Notes: a model not told the origin generated them from the letters alone. Shown: positions 37,214 to 46,511, counted from the stretch's first letter. The stretch: 64,000 nucleotides of DNA from JAPOUP01 sp026708635 (GCA_965200115.1 OZ241336.1:3844001-3908000), one strand, 5' to 3'. Program-made: numbers and translations.

Positions 37214-37606
37214 GATAAGATCATGATCCGCTGCCGACGCTCGATTCCCGGCGATTCGGGGTAGTACGTTCCTATGGAAGCCCGGGAAACGGGATCCTGA
37301 TCCGGATGGACACCGCGCGTCCGGATATGGAGTCGATCTGTCCGCACTGTCGTGCCGAAGGCGTGGGGTTCGATGGCGCTAGAGCGGTTCATGCGGCGAA
37401 CATACTCCCGGGAGGGCGGAATTGAGACCCTTTCCGCCGATGGATAAGGCGGATATCCACGGATCCTTTCCGGAATGCACGCGATATGTTGGGGAAAGAG
37501 CCTGTCGTGCCGGGTCCGCCGCCTGGCCGCCGTGGAGAAAGAGGGCCCGTGATCGAGACGCATCGCGCGATTGGCCATCGGAGACGGTGCGGTTATATTC
37601 CATATC
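37214..37606. other. Divergent intergenic stretch between cobB and cbiD
   Basis: About 390 bases. It must hold the promoters for the two cobalamin genes. I looked for a cobalamin riboswitch on both strands and found no convincing B12 box. No coding frame with family features is present. Confidence 0.5.
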
Positions 37607-38653
37607 ATGAGCGACCGGACCGGAATGCGACTGCGGCGGGGCTGGACTACCGGCGCCTGCGCGGCCGCCGCGACCAAAGCGGCGCTTCAGCGGCTTTGGG
37701 GTGGAGACTTTCCGCGGGAAGTGATCATCACTCTGCCGCGGGGTGAGACCCCACGCTTCGCCGTGACCCACACCCGCGCGGAGGCCGCATGGGCGGAGGC
37801 CGGGGTTCTCAAGGATGCCGGCGACGATCCGGATGTAACCCATGGGGCCTTGATTGTCGCGCATGTGGCCGCATCGAATGATGGAGTGGTCTTCAGGGCG
37901 GGCGAAGGTGTTGGCGTCGTTACCAAACATGGTTTGCCCATCCCGCCCGGAGAGCCGGCGATCAATCCCGTACCGCGCCAGATGATTCGGAAAGTAATCG
38001 GGGAATGCGCGTCAGTGTATGGGAGGGAAACCGATGTCTCCGTAACGGTCTCGATCCCCGGTGGCGCCGAACTCGCCCGGAAAACCTGGAATCCGCGCCT
38101 TGGAATCGAGGGTGGGCTATCGATACTCGGAACGACGGGTATCGTAAGGCCATTTAGCTGCGCGGCGTGGATCGCATCGATCCATCGCGGCATCGATGTG
38201 GCGCGTGCGTCCGGACTTGACCATGTGGCGGGGTGCACCGGATCCACGAGCGAACGGGCGGTACAGGCCTTCCACGGCCTTTCCGACCATGCGATGATCG
38301 ATATGGGCGACTTCGCTGGTGGAATGCTGAAATATCTCAGAACACATCCTGTCAGACGTCTTTCCGTCGGTGGTGGTATAGGCAAGATCACGAAGCTGGC
38401 TCAGGGCGCGATGGACCTGCATTCCTCGCGCAGCCAGGTGGATTTCGAGCGGCTCGCGATGGAGTTTGGGTCGCCGGCGGCCGCGTCGGCCGGCACCGCA
38501 TCGCATGCCGCGGACATCATCGGGCCGGAGATGACGCGGCGAATCGGCCAGATGGCATGGGAGCGGGTTTCCCATACTCTTGGTGGGGCGGGGATCGAGG
38601 TCGACGTCATTGTCGTTGATCGGGCCGGCGAGATTCTGGCGAGAAGCCGATAG
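37607..38653 (+). CDS. cbiD: Cobalt-precorrin-5B C1-methyltransferase
   Basis: 348 residues from the ATG at 37607. Family signatures: LRRGWTTGACAAAATKAAL near the start, AGEGVGVVTKHGLPIPPGEP, the SIPGGAELARKTWNPRLGI block, LGTTGIVRPFSCAAWIASI and VGGGIGKITKLAQGAMDLHS. CbiD methylates C1 of the corrin precursor and belongs to the cobalt-early route, although some aerobic alphaproteobacteria also carry it. It is followed at once by cobK, its usual next step. Confidence 0.94.
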   Translation: MSDRTGMRLRRGWTTGACAAAATKAALQRLWGGDFPREVIITLPRGETPRFAVTHTRAEAAWAEAGVLKDAGDDPDVTHGALIVAHVAASNDGVVFRAGEGVGVVTKHGLPIPPGEPAINPVPRQMIRKVIGECASVYGRETDVSVTVSIPGGAELARKTWNPRLGIEGGLSILGTTGIVRPFSCAAWIASIHRGIDVARASGLDHVAGCTGSTSERAVQAFHGLSDHAMIDMGDFAGGMLKYLRTHPVRRLSVGGGIGKITKLAQGAMDLHSSRSQVDFERLAMEFGSPAAASAGTASHAADIIGPEMTRRIGQMAWERVSHTLGGAGIEVDVIVVDRAGEILARSR

Positions 38654-39403
38654 ATGCGGATTCTGCTGTTGGCCGGTAGCGGAGAGGCCCGCGCCATCGC
38701 CTCGGGAATTGCGGCGATGGAGGGTGTTGAGGCAATCGCCTCCCTCGCGGGCGTGACCGAAAGGCCGGCGAAACTGGTGCTGCCGACCCGCGTGGGGGGA
38801 TTTGGGTGCGACGGGGGATTCAGGCGCTACCTTGAGGACAGCGCGATCGATGCGGTGCTTGACGCGACGCATCCGTTCGCCGCCCGAATCTCGGCGCGTA
38901 CCGCGGCTATATGCGCGGGAAAGGAAATGCCGCATTCCATTTTCTGGCGGCGCGAGTGGAGACCGGGACCCCGGGACAGGTGGCACCTTCTTGATCGGGC
39001 GGAAGAGGTCGCGGCGGTGGTGCCGGAGGAAGCGACCGTGTTTCTGGCTACGGGGACGCGGGATCTCGAGGGGTTCGCGAACCTTCGCGGTCGTCGGGTG
39101 TTCTGCCGCGGTATGAGTGCGCCCTCCAAGCGATTCCCGTTCGCGGAAGGTGAGTACGTGATTGACAGGCCGCCGTTCGCCGTCGAGGACGAGGTTCGTC
39201 TCTTTCGCCGGCTCGGGATCGATTGGCTGGTTGCCAGAAATTCCGGTGGGGCGGCGGGCCGGAGCAAGCTGGACGCGGCGCGTGCGGTCGGCGTCGATGT
39301 GGCGCTCCTGCGTCGGCCACCCGTCCCGGCCACCACTGTCCTTAAAACTGTCGGGGAGGCTCTGGCATGGGTTCGCGGGCTGAAATCATCGGTCGCATCA
39401 TAG
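38654..39403 (+). CDS. cobK: Precorrin-6A reductase
   Basis: 249 residues, starting directly after the cbiD stop. Signatures: LLLAGSGEARAIASGIA, LDATHPFAARISARTA, FLATGTRDLEGFANL and RNSGGAAGRSKLDAARAVGV near the C-terminus, all standard for CobK/CbiJ. It reduces precorrin-6A with NADPH. The end overlaps the downstream glycosylase gene by 37 bases in another frame. Confidence 0.93.
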   Translation: MRILLLAGSGEARAIASGIAAMEGVEAIASLAGVTERPAKLVLPTRVGGFGCDGGFRRYLEDSAIDAVLDATHPFAARISARTAAICAGKEMPHSIFWRREWRPGPRDRWHLLDRAEEVAAVVPEEATVFLATGTRDLEGFANLRGRRVFCRGMSAPSKRFPFAEGEYVIDRPPFAVEDEVRLFRRLGIDWLVARNSGGAAGRSKLDAARAVGVDVALLRRPPVPATTVLKTVGEALAWVRGLKSSVAS

Positions 39404-40014
39404 AAACGCCGGAGTGCGTAGCGGAAGGCGCCGAATTCCTTGCGGCGGCGGAGCCCAGATTCGCGGCGGCCCTCCGTATGACCGGCCCGCTTCCCCTGCG
39501 CCGCCGTTCCGAGGGCTTTGAACAGTTACTTGCCGCGATCGTGAGCCAACAGGTAAGTGTCGCGGCCGCCGATTCGATCTGGGGCCGCATCAGGACGGCC
39601 GGGCTGAACGACCCGTGGATGATCGGGAAAGCTGATGATTCGGAACTTCGGGCGGTAGGACTGAGCCGCCAGAAAGTCCGCTATGCCCGAGCGCTGGCCG
39701 GCGCGCGCATTGACTATGATGGACTGCGTGATCTTCCGGACGAGGACGTGATCTCGATTCTGACGTCCGTTCAGGGAATCGGGCGCTGGACCGCCGAGAT
39801 CTATCTCATGTTCTCGCTCGGACGCGCCGATGCGTTCGCGGCTGGGGACCTGGCATTGCGGGAGGCGGCGAGGATTCTGTTCGAAACCGACGACCGTCCC
39901 AACGACCCGCAGCTTCGGGCGATGGCCGAGGCCTGGACTCCCTGGCGCGCGGTTGCCGCGAGACTGCTCTGGGCCTATTACCGGGTGATCAAGGAAAGGG
40001 AAGGCATCCGATGA
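39367..40014 (+). CDS. DNA-3-methyladenine glycosylase II-type (HhH-GPD family)
   Basis: 215 residues. The helix-hairpin-helix and GPD loop read VQGIGRWTAEIYLMFSLG and DAFAAGDLALREA, with the catalytic Asp in AAGDLAL; the N-terminal helix EGFEQLLAAIVSQQVSVAAA is typical of AlkA-like enzymes. It removes alkylated bases in repair. It overlaps the cobK end and the esterase start (40011), so it is expressed with them, although the functions look unrelated. The N-terminal beta domain of E. coli AlkA is absent, as in short family members. Confidence 0.9.
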   Translation: MGSRAEIIGRIIETPECVAEGAEFLAAAEPRFAAALRMTGPLPLRRRSEGFEQLLAAIVSQQVSVAAADSIWGRIRTAGLNDPWMIGKADDSELRAVGLSRQKVRYARALAGARIDYDGLRDLPDEDVISILTSVQGIGRWTAEIYLMFSLGRADAFAAGDLALREAARILFETDDRPNDPQLRAMAEAWTPWRAVAARLLWAYYRVIKEREGIR

Positions 40015-40679
40015 CAAGGATACTTAGCGGTGGCCGCCGCGCGGCGGCGTCGGGCAACACCGCCTCCGCCGTCGTGTTTCTGCATGGTTATGGTGCCGAC
40101 GGCGCCGACCTTCTGGGGCTGGCCGACGCGCTCACGCCCCATCTCCCGGATACGGTATTCCTGGCCCCGAACGCCCCGGACAGATGCGCGAACAACCCAT
40201 TCGGATATCAATGGTTTCCCATCCCGTGGATGGACGGGTCGAGCGAAGCCGAGATGCATGAGGGATTCCGGCGCTCCACGGCTGACATCGACGCCTATCT
40301 TGACCGGGTGCTTGCGGATGAAAGCGTCAAGAGTTCGGATCTCGCGCTGTTCGGTTTTTCCCAGGGTACGATGATGGGCCTTCAGGTCGCGCCGCGCCGT
40401 TCAAGTCCGTTGGCGGCGGTGGTGGGATTTTCCGGACGACTTCTGAATCCCTCCACGCTGGTTGCGGAGGCCAGGTCAAAGCCGCCTGTATGGCTTGCCC
40501 ACGGGGACCGGGACGAGGTTGTGCCGCATGCGTCATTGCCGGAGGCGGGTGACGCGCTGGCCGCGGCGGGGTTTGACGTGTCCACATATGTGATGAAAGG
40601 GATTGGCCACGGAATCTCGCCTGATGGACTCAATGCCGCGCTTGAATTCATCCGAGGCAGGTTGGACACCGGTCGTTAG
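40011..40679 (+). CDS. Carboxylesterase/phospholipase-type alpha/beta hydrolase
   Basis: 222 residues. Triad: Ser in ALFGFSQGTMMGLQVA, Asp in WLAHGDRDEVVPHASL and His in KGIGHGISPDGLNAAL; the oxyanion region is VVFLHGYGADGADLLGLADA. This is the Abhydrolase_2 group of small cytoplasmic esterases (YpfH/acyl-protein thioesterase-like). The substrate is unknown. It overlaps the glycosylase gene by 4 bases. Confidence 0.92.
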   Translation: MTRILSGGRRAAASGNTASAVVFLHGYGADGADLLGLADALTPHLPDTVFLAPNAPDRCANNPFGYQWFPIPWMDGSSEAEMHEGFRRSTADIDAYLDRVLADESVKSSDLALFGFSQGTMMGLQVAPRRSSPLAAVVGFSGRLLNPSTLVAEARSKPPVWLAHGDRDEVVPHASLPEAGDALAAAGFDVSTYVMKGIGHGISPDGLNAALEFIRGRLDTGR

Positions 40680-40933
40680 CGGCACCACGGGAATTGCGGT
40701 CAGTTACCCGCGACGCACCCGGCCAAACCGTGCCCGACACCATTTATAGGCCCCATCGGAAGGTTTGTGCGTAGGATTACTTTAAGGGGGAGCTGTCCAG
40801 GTATATCGAACGCGTCCATGCCAGATCGGACGGCCCGGCTTGGCCGGGGCGGCGCGAGCGCCTGGGTTTGGACCATGGGCGACGCGCCGGACAACCACGA
40901 ACCCGCCAGGCGGACCGCCGTCCCGGGGAACGC

Positions 40934-41165
40934 ATGAAAAAGATGCAGGCCGAAAACGAGGGGCTCAAGGCGGACCTCGCCGCGACCCTGTCCGGAATGC
41001 GGGCCGGCAGGGCCCAGCATGACGCCGCGCTTTCGGACAGCATCGCGAGCGCCGCCGAGAAGATGCGACGGCGTCAGATCGGAACGCGACCGCGCGCTGG
41101 TGGCAGACGGGGCGCTGTTGGCCGGGATCGCCGTCGCCGCGGCCGTCGTCATCGCCGCGTCCTGA
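40934..41165 (+). pseudogene. Coiled-coil plus membrane-anchor protein, frameshifted
   Basis: From an ATG at 40934 the frame reads MKKMQAENEGLKADLAATL and DAALSDSIASAAEKMRRRQ, a clear amphipathic helix. It then loses sense, while another frame continues RSERDRALVADGALLAGIAV and AAAVVIAAS to a stop at 41165, a hydrophobic anchor. Joining the two across a shift near 41070 gives a small anchored coiled-coil protein like the one at 4023. It could instead be chance. Confidence 0.4.
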
Positions 41166-41204
41166 CGCCGGAAACCCGGGGTCCGCCCCAATAGAGCCTC
41201 CGGA

Positions 41205-41450
41205 GACCCGCTCCTCGGCACCATCGCGCATTTCGAGCGCCGGCTGATCGCGGAACGCACCGGGGATGGGTGAGCGAACGCCCGAAAGCGGGGCTATGTG
41301 CCCGGAAGGCCGCCCCTGCCGCCCGGGACTGTCTGGGCCCTCCAGGACCTCGTCAGCGCCGGAAAATCCGTCTCGCAGGCCGCAAAACATCCCGGGATCA
41401 GCCGATCAACGGCTTACGGGGCAGTCAGAAACAACACCGATCCAAAATGA
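41205..41450 (+). pseudogene. Serine recombinase (resolvase/invertase) C-terminal remnant
   Basis: One frame gives LLGTIAHFERRLIAERTGDG, an in-frame TGA, then ANARKRGYVPGRPPLPPGTV, WALQDLVSAGKSVSQAAKHP and GISRSTAYGAV before a stop. This is the end of the catalytic domain (E helix, FERRLIAERT) and the helix-turn-helix of a Tn3/Hin-type resolvase. The catalytic Ser domain is missing. It marks past transposon or integron activity. Confidence 0.8.
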
Positions 41451-41716
41451 TCCCGAAAACTCTCCCTTAGAGTAATCCTGCGTACAGACCTTCCGATGGG
41501 GCTTTATACGGTGGACCGGCGAATGGGTGATTTTCAATTGTCACATTCATGCCATGTGGATAAGTTAGACACGAGTCCGCGCACAGGATGTAGGGTACAT
41601 GCGCGTAGGGTGTGGCCCGAAGTTGTTGTGGTGCCACGAATGGCGTGGATCGGGAGAGTTCGGAACCGGGCGGTGATCGGTGCCCGGGAGTGGTGAGGCG
41701 GGGCTGCGGTGGTCTT

Positions 41717-42301
41717 ATGGAAGGCGAGTTCAGAACATCCTTTGTGCGCGAGCCGGGCAATCTGCGAAACAATCCGGCTCTGGTGCTTAACGCTGACTAC
41801 CGACCGCTCAGCTATTATCCGCTGTCGCTCTGGCCCTGGCAGGAGGCGGTGAAGGCGGCGTTTTTGGAGCGGGTCGATATCGTCGCCGAATACGACTTCG
41901 TGGTGCGGAGCCCGTCGACGGACATCAGGCTTCCGTCCGTTGTCGTGCTTAAGGACTATGTCCGACCGCGTAAGGAGGTGGCGTTCACACGTTTCAACCT
42001 GTTCCTGCGTGACGGGTTCGAGTGCCAGTATTGCGGCGCGAAAGGTGAACTGACGTTTGACCATATCATTCCAAGGTCGAAAGGTGGCGTAACCAGTTGG
42101 GAAAATGTTGTGGCGGCCTGTGCCCTCTGCAATTTCAGGAAGGGATCAAGGTCGCTGAAGCAGGCGGGGTTGAGCCTACGCAGGCGCCCCCGTCGACCGG
42201 GTACCGGGGAACTGCGCGAAATCGGCCGCAGGTTTCCGCCGAACCACCTGCATGAAACCTGGGTCGACTTCCTGTACTGGGATGCCGAACTGGAAGAGTG
42301 A
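41717..42301 (+). CDS. HNH endonuclease-family protein
   Basis: 194 residues from the ATG at 41717. The HNH core is ECQYCGAKGELTFDHIIPRS, then KGGVTSWENVVAACALCNFR, with both zinc CxxC pairs and the DH catalytic pair. The N-terminal ALVLNADYRPLSYYPLSLWP is typical of a widely conserved alphaproteobacterial HNH protein of unknown role, usually a single copy on the chromosome. The real biological target is unknown; its conservation argues against a selfish homing nuclease. Confidence 0.9.
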   Translation: MEGEFRTSFVREPGNLRNNPALVLNADYRPLSYYPLSLWPWQEAVKAAFLERVDIVAEYDFVVRSPSTDIRLPSVVVLKDYVRPRKEVAFTRFNLFLRDGFECQYCGAKGELTFDHIIPRSKGGVTSWENVVAACALCNFRKGSRSLKQAGLSLRRRPRRPGTGELREIGRRFPPNHLHETWVDFLYWDAELEE

Positions 42302-42775
42302 GCGCCCGGACCACCCGCCTGCCATTTTTCCGAAGCCGCGCGCCGAACGGCTTTGGGTTCGAACGGACGTCGCGCGATGATCGATGAGACCGGCGCCGCA
42401 GTGGGCACGACACTGAGCATCCCCGCCGCGATGAATGCGTACGTTTTGCCCGATCGGGCAAGCCGGCCGAACTTCGCTAACCGGGCTGGACCCGGGATTG
42501 TGTTTCAGGACTGTCGGGTTCAGGATGGGCATGGACCGTTCAGCCAATACGGCTATCTATCGGTCCACCCAGCCCGACGCACACCGCGGCGGTCAGATCC
42601 GATGGGGCCATGAGGCTCGAGCGTTGGTTGGTATCGGAAAAAGGACGGAAGATGATCGGTGACTGCACGGTCGCGGGAGAAACTCCTTTCGTTCCCAATG
42701 CCAATTGGGGGGAGCGGCGAATGATGGCTGAAGGCGGAAGGCGGGTCGGCCAGTCGACCCGTATGCCCGACGGCG
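42302..42775. other. Intergenic stretch upstream of fdhD
   Basis: About 470 bases. No gene supported. A GGGTTCGAAC stretch at 42355 resembles a tRNA T-loop but no cloverleaf can be built. The promoter of the fdhD-mob operon is expected here; no strong box seen. Confidence 0.5.
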
Positions 42776-43660
42776 GTGTCTGAGCGGTTTCGAATAGCGC
42801 CGGATCCATCTGATCCGATGCTTACGAGGTCCGTGGAAGGCATCGACCATGACGGCGTGAGACGTTCGGTCAACGTGGTTACGGAGCGTCCCCTGACAAT
42901 ATTCCTGAACTCCCGGGAAATCGTCACCGTGATGACAATCGGCGATTACCCGGAATATCTCGCGACTGGTTTTTTATTTAACCAGGGGATGTTACATAAA
43001 GAAGATGAAGTAACTTCCGTTGATTTCGACAGTGACCTGGACGTCGTGGTCGTTCGCACCAGACAGGAAACGGACTATGAAGACAAGCTAAGGAGGAAGA
43101 CCCGCACCTCGGGCTGTGCGGTTGGCACCGTATTTGGCGACATGATGGATGGTTTGCGGGGTGTCCGCCTTCCGGCGGCGCCCGTGAGGGCGGGTTGGCT
43201 GTATTCGCTCGCCCGTCAGATCGGCGCCACTCCGAGCCTGTATCTCGCCGCCGGGGCGATCCACGGCACGGTGCTCTGCCGACAGGACGTTCCGTTGGGT
43301 TACATGGAGGATGTCGGTCGCCATAACGCGGTTGACAAGATCGCCGGCTGGATGTTCGGAACCGGAATGATCGCGCATGATAAGATTCTATACACCACCG
43401 GCCGCCTTACCTCCGAGATGGTGATAAAGACGGCGCGGATGGGCATCCCGGCGCTTGCCAGCAGGTCCGGCTTTACGGCCTGGGGGGTGGAAATCGCGCG
43501 GGAAGTCGGACTGACCCTAATCGGGCGCATGCGGGGCAGGCGCTTCATGTGCCTCTCGGGCGAGGATCGTCTGGTGTGGGACGCCGATTTCATCGAGGAC
43601 TCCGATCTCCGGGAGGTTGGCGTCGGCTTTCACGACGGCAAAGACGTTCCTGATGGATGA
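42776..43660 (+). CDS. fdhD: Formate dehydrogenase accessory sulfurtransferase
   Basis: 294 residues from a GTG at 42776 (an ATG 14 codons in is possible). Signatures: LTIFLNSREIVTVMTIGDYP, LATGFLFNQGML, VGRHNAVDKIAGWMFG and TTGRLTSEMVIKTARMGIP. The loop Cys is at residue 114 in TSGCAVGTVF; the second Cys of the E. coli C-x-x-C is absent. FdhD passes sulfur to the molybdenum cofactor of formate dehydrogenase. It leads an operon with mobA, mobB and moeA, which fits, although no formate dehydrogenase gene is in the window. Confidence 0.94.
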   Translation: MSERFRIAPDPSDPMLTRSVEGIDHDGVRRSVNVVTERPLTIFLNSREIVTVMTIGDYPEYLATGFLFNQGMLHKEDEVTSVDFDSDLDVVVVRTRQETDYEDKLRRKTRTSGCAVGTVFGDMMDGLRGVRLPAAPVRAGWLYSLARQIGATPSLYLAAGAIHGTVLCRQDVPLGYMEDVGRHNAVDKIAGWMFGTGMIAHDKILYTTGRLTSEMVIKTARMGIPALASRSGFTAWGVEIAREVGLTLIGRMRGRRFMCLSGEDRLVWDADFIEDSDLREVGVGFHDGKDVPDG

Positions 43661-44276
43661 ACCGGGACTGCCCGGCGTAATTCTCGCGGGCGGGCTTTCC
43701 CGTCGCATGGGCGGAGGTGACAAGACTCTCCTGACCTTGGGCGACCGTCCCGTCCTTGCCCATGTTATCGAGCGATTGCGGCGACAGGTAGGCGCGATGG
43801 CGCTGAGCGCGAACGGTGATCCCGAGCGCTTCTCCGGGTTCGGTATCCCCGTCGTTCCGGATTCCGAGCCGGACTATCCGGGTCCTCTCGCCGGCGTACT
43901 GGCCGGGCTGGACTGGGCGTCCGGGTGCGGTGCGGAGCGTATCGTCACCGTCGCGGCCGATTCCCCGTTTTTTCCCGCCAATCTTGTCGAACGGCTAGAA
44001 CAGGCGGCTATGGACGCTCCCGTCTCGCTTGCGGCCACACAGGTTCCGGATCGGGGTATACTTCGACATCCGACTTTCGGGCTCTGGCCAGTGGCTCTTC
44101 GTGATGATCTTCGGATCGCCCTGCGGGGCGGAATCAGGAAAATCGTCGTCTGGGCCGAGCGGCATGGGGTGTCGTTGGCAAGATTCGGTTCGGAGCCGTT
44201 CGATCCCTTCTTCAATCTAAACCGACCTGAGGATATGCTGACGGCGGAATCCATATTGAGGGCGCTCCGTCAATGA
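43653..44276 (+). CDS. mobA: Molybdenum cofactor guanylyltransferase
   Basis: 207 residues from the ATG at 43653, overlapping the fdhD stop by 8 bases. The nucleotide-binding motif LAGGLSRRMGGGDKTLLTLG, then PLAGVLAGLDWA, AADSPFFP and FFNLNRPEDM, are diagnostic. It attaches GMP to molybdopterin to form the guanine dinucleotide cofactor used by formate dehydrogenases and DMSO-reductase-family enzymes. Confidence 0.94.
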   Translation: MDEPGLPGVILAGGLSRRMGGGDKTLLTLGDRPVLAHVIERLRRQVGAMALSANGDPERFSGFGIPVVPDSEPDYPGPLAGVLAGLDWASGCGAERIVTVAADSPFFPANLVERLEQAAMDAPVSLAATQVPDRGILRHPTFGLWPVALRDDLRIALRGGIRKIVVWAERHGVSLARFGSEPFDPFFNLNRPEDMLTAESILRALRQ

Positions 44277-44791
44277 AGGTTTTCGGCGTCGTTGGCTGGA
44301 AGGACACGGGTAAGACGGGGCTGATGGAGCGACTGGTCGCCGAGATCGTTTCGCGGGACCTGTCGGTTTCGACGGTCAAGCATGCCCACCACAGTTTTGA
44401 TATCGACCGGCCGGGCAAGGACAGTTATCGCCACCGCGCTTCCGGGGCAACGGAGGTTCTGCTGGCTTCGGCAAGGCGATGGGCACTGATGTCGGAGCTT
44501 CGGGACGCCCCGGAGCCGACCCTCGAGATGATGCTGGCCCGCCTGTCCCCGGTGGATTTGGTATTGGTCGAAGGCTATAAGCGCGACCGTCACCTCAAGA
44601 TCGAGACCCATCGCGCGGCGACCGGGACTCCCTTGATCGCCACCGATGATCCATCCGTTCTGGCGGTCGCCAGTGACACCTCCCATCCCGGTTTGGACAA
44701 GCCGGTTTTTCACATCGACGCCATTGATGCGATCGCCGACTTCGTGCTCCGCTCCGTGGGATTGGGTAGTGCGATGACCTCGGACCGCTGA
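44273..44791 (+). CDS. mobB: Molybdopterin-guanine dinucleotide biosynthesis adaptor
   Basis: 172 residues, starting inside the mobA stop (4-base overlap). The P-loop is VVGWKDTGKTGLMERLV; SVSTVKHAHHSFDIDRPGKD and VDLVLVEGYKRDRHLKIE follow, as in MobB. It binds GTP and assists MobA. The length is normal for the family. Confidence 0.94.
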   Translation: MKVFGVVGWKDTGKTGLMERLVAEIVSRDLSVSTVKHAHHSFDIDRPGKDSYRHRASGATEVLLASARRWALMSELRDAPEPTLEMMLARLSPVDLVLVEGYKRDRHLKIETHRAATGTPLIATDDPSVLAVASDTSHPGLDKPVFHIDAIDAIADFVLRSVGLGSAMTSDR

Positions 44792-46048
44792 ATGAAACCC
44801 CCACGTCCAGGGAACGACTGTTTCGCCCTTCCACCCGGCGTACATTGGACTCCCGTGGACGAGGCGCATGACCGGCTCCGGTCGGCCCTGTCCTGCGTGA
44901 CGCAGGTCGAAACCCTGAAGCTGGAGGCGGCGGCGGGACGGTTTCTCGCCAGTGAAGTTCGGGCATTGCGCGCCAATCCGGCGTCATCGAATTCGGCCGT
45001 CGATGGTTTTGGACTGGCCGGACCGGTTCCTGAAGGCGCACGGATCATGCCACTTGTTAAGGGACGTGCAGCGGCGGGATCTCCCTATAACGACGTGGTC
45101 CCGGAAGGGCGGGCCCTGCGAATCCTGACGGGCGCCAGCCTGCCGCCAGGTGTCGACACAGTGCTTCTGGACGAGAACGTGAGTGTCGAGGACGGGTGCA
45201 TCACGTTTTACGGACCGGCGAAAAAGGGCATCAACACGCGTTCGGCGGGAGAGGATGTATCGGCGGGAGAGGCGGTGGTCGCCGCGGGAACCCGCCTTGG
45301 ACCACAGCATGTCGCGTTATTGGCCGCGACCGGGGTCGCCACCGTCCCCGTGCGCCGCCGGTTACGGGTGGGTATCCTGTCAACTGGAAACGAAATACGG
45401 CCTGTAGGCTCATCAGCGTCAGTTGATCAGGTTTTTGACGCTAACCGGCCGATGCTTTTGTCCATGGCAAGGCAATGGAACTTTGATTCCGTCGATCTGG
45501 GACATGTCGTTGACGGCAGGGGACCCCTTCGGGACCGTCTGGACCGCGCGGTAGAGGAGGTTGATGCGATCATCACCACTGGTGGAGCCTCGGCCGGGGA
45601 TGAGGACCATGTTTCCGGACTTCTGAACGAGACCGGGACTATGGCGCTGTGGCGGATCGCTATCAAGCCCGGCAGGCCATTGGCCTTGGCGACATGGCGC
45701 GGCATACCGGTGTTCGGGTTGCCGGGAAATCCGGTGGCGGCGTTCGTGTGCGCCCTGCTGTTCGCGAAACCGTCATTCCACCTGCTGGCCGGTGGTGTAT
45801 GGACGTTGCCGCAGCGATTTATCGTTCCGGCGGCGTTCGCCAAGCGGAAGAGGCATGGAAGACGCGAATACCTGCGATCGAGATTGACGCCGGATGGTGC
45901 GGCGGAGGTGTTCGGGTCCGAAGGTTCGGGGAGAATTTCGGGTCTGGCCTGGGCCAACGGATTGGTGGAACTGGAAGACGGGGCTTGTGAGATCAGCCCC
46001 GGGGATCCGGTGCGCTTCCTGCCGCTTTCCTGCTGCGGTATCGACTGA
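44792..46048 (+). CDS. moeA: Molybdopterin molybdenumtransferase
   Basis: 418 residues, starting directly after mobB. MoeA landmarks: SSNSAVDGFGLAG, ILTGASLPPGVDTVLLDENV, VGILSTGNEIRPVG, ITTGGASAGDEDHVSGL, AIKPGRPLALATWRGIPVFG and LPGNPVAAFVCAL. It inserts molybdate into adenylylated molybdopterin. The C-terminal domain IV is present. Together with the three upstream genes it completes a late molybdenum-cofactor cluster; moaA-E are elsewhere. Confidence 0.95.
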   Translation: MKPPRPGNDCFALPPGVHWTPVDEAHDRLRSALSCVTQVETLKLEAAAGRFLASEVRALRANPASSNSAVDGFGLAGPVPEGARIMPLVKGRAAAGSPYNDVVPEGRALRILTGASLPPGVDTVLLDENVSVEDGCITFYGPAKKGINTRSAGEDVSAGEAVVAAGTRLGPQHVALLAATGVATVPVRRRLRVGILSTGNEIRPVGSSASVDQVFDANRPMLLSMARQWNFDSVDLGHVVDGRGPLRDRLDRAVEEVDAIITTGGASAGDEDHVSGLLNETGTMALWRIAIKPGRPLALATWRGIPVFGLPGNPVAAFVCALLFAKPSFHLLAGGVWTLPQRFIVPAAFAKRKRHGRREYLRSRLTPDGAAEVFGSEGSGRISGLAWANGLVELEDGACEISPGDPVRFLPLSCCGID

Positions 46049-46511
46049 TCCCGTTGAGGCATCACCGCCAGGCTGCGTAGTCTGGCGCACCTGGCGGACG
46101 TTCCGACGGCATCTGACCGAGGTTTTGCGCGAAGCGCGCTGTCTCTCCCGGTCTGTTTATGGACTCCGCCTCCAGTTTCTGATTCCCCGCGAGCGTAAGC
46201 GAGTGCTAAATTCGGTCATTCGAAGGGTGCCGCACATTGTGAAGGGATCACCGGGGAGGGCCTTTCGAGTGGGCCCCGGGATCAGTGAAGAAGGCAAACA
46301 AAGAACTATTATAGGTGTAGCAACCCCCAACCATGACCGCCCGGTCCGCGATCATCGTACTGGATCCGCTTTATCCGCGAACTGCCCGAAGCGGGGAAAT
46401 ATAGGATCGGCACAATGCCAATTCACGCCCATCAGACGGAGAACCTCCTTAACCGAGTGCCCGAGTACCATTGCCCTTGCACCGCCCTGCGGCGTGACAT
46501 AGGCTAACCGC
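46049..46511. other. Intergenic stretch, no gene supported
   Basis: About 460 bases after moeA. On the minus strand 46352-46513 reads openly (RLAYVTPQGGARAMVLGHSV, then KEVLRLMGVNWHCADP) but I cannot place it in a family and it ends inside this gap; it may be a remnant. Confidence 0.45.

Larger units (their letters stand above)
40680..41716. other. Accessory debris region between the esterase and HNH genes
   Basis: About 1 kb without an intact gene. It holds a broken coiled-coil membrane protein (40934-41165) and a broken resolvase (41205-41450), listed separately. The rest, including 41451-41716 upstream of the HNH gene, shows nothing I can name. Confidence 0.6.

Noticed and set aside
37214..37606. 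Possible cobalamin riboswitch upstream of cbiD or cobB
   Set aside because: No B12 box or matching stems found by eye on either strand; a covariance-model search would settle it.
42355..42364. GGGTTCGAAC, a tRNA T-loop-like sequence
   Set aside because: No acceptor stem, D-arm or anticodon arm can be paired around it.
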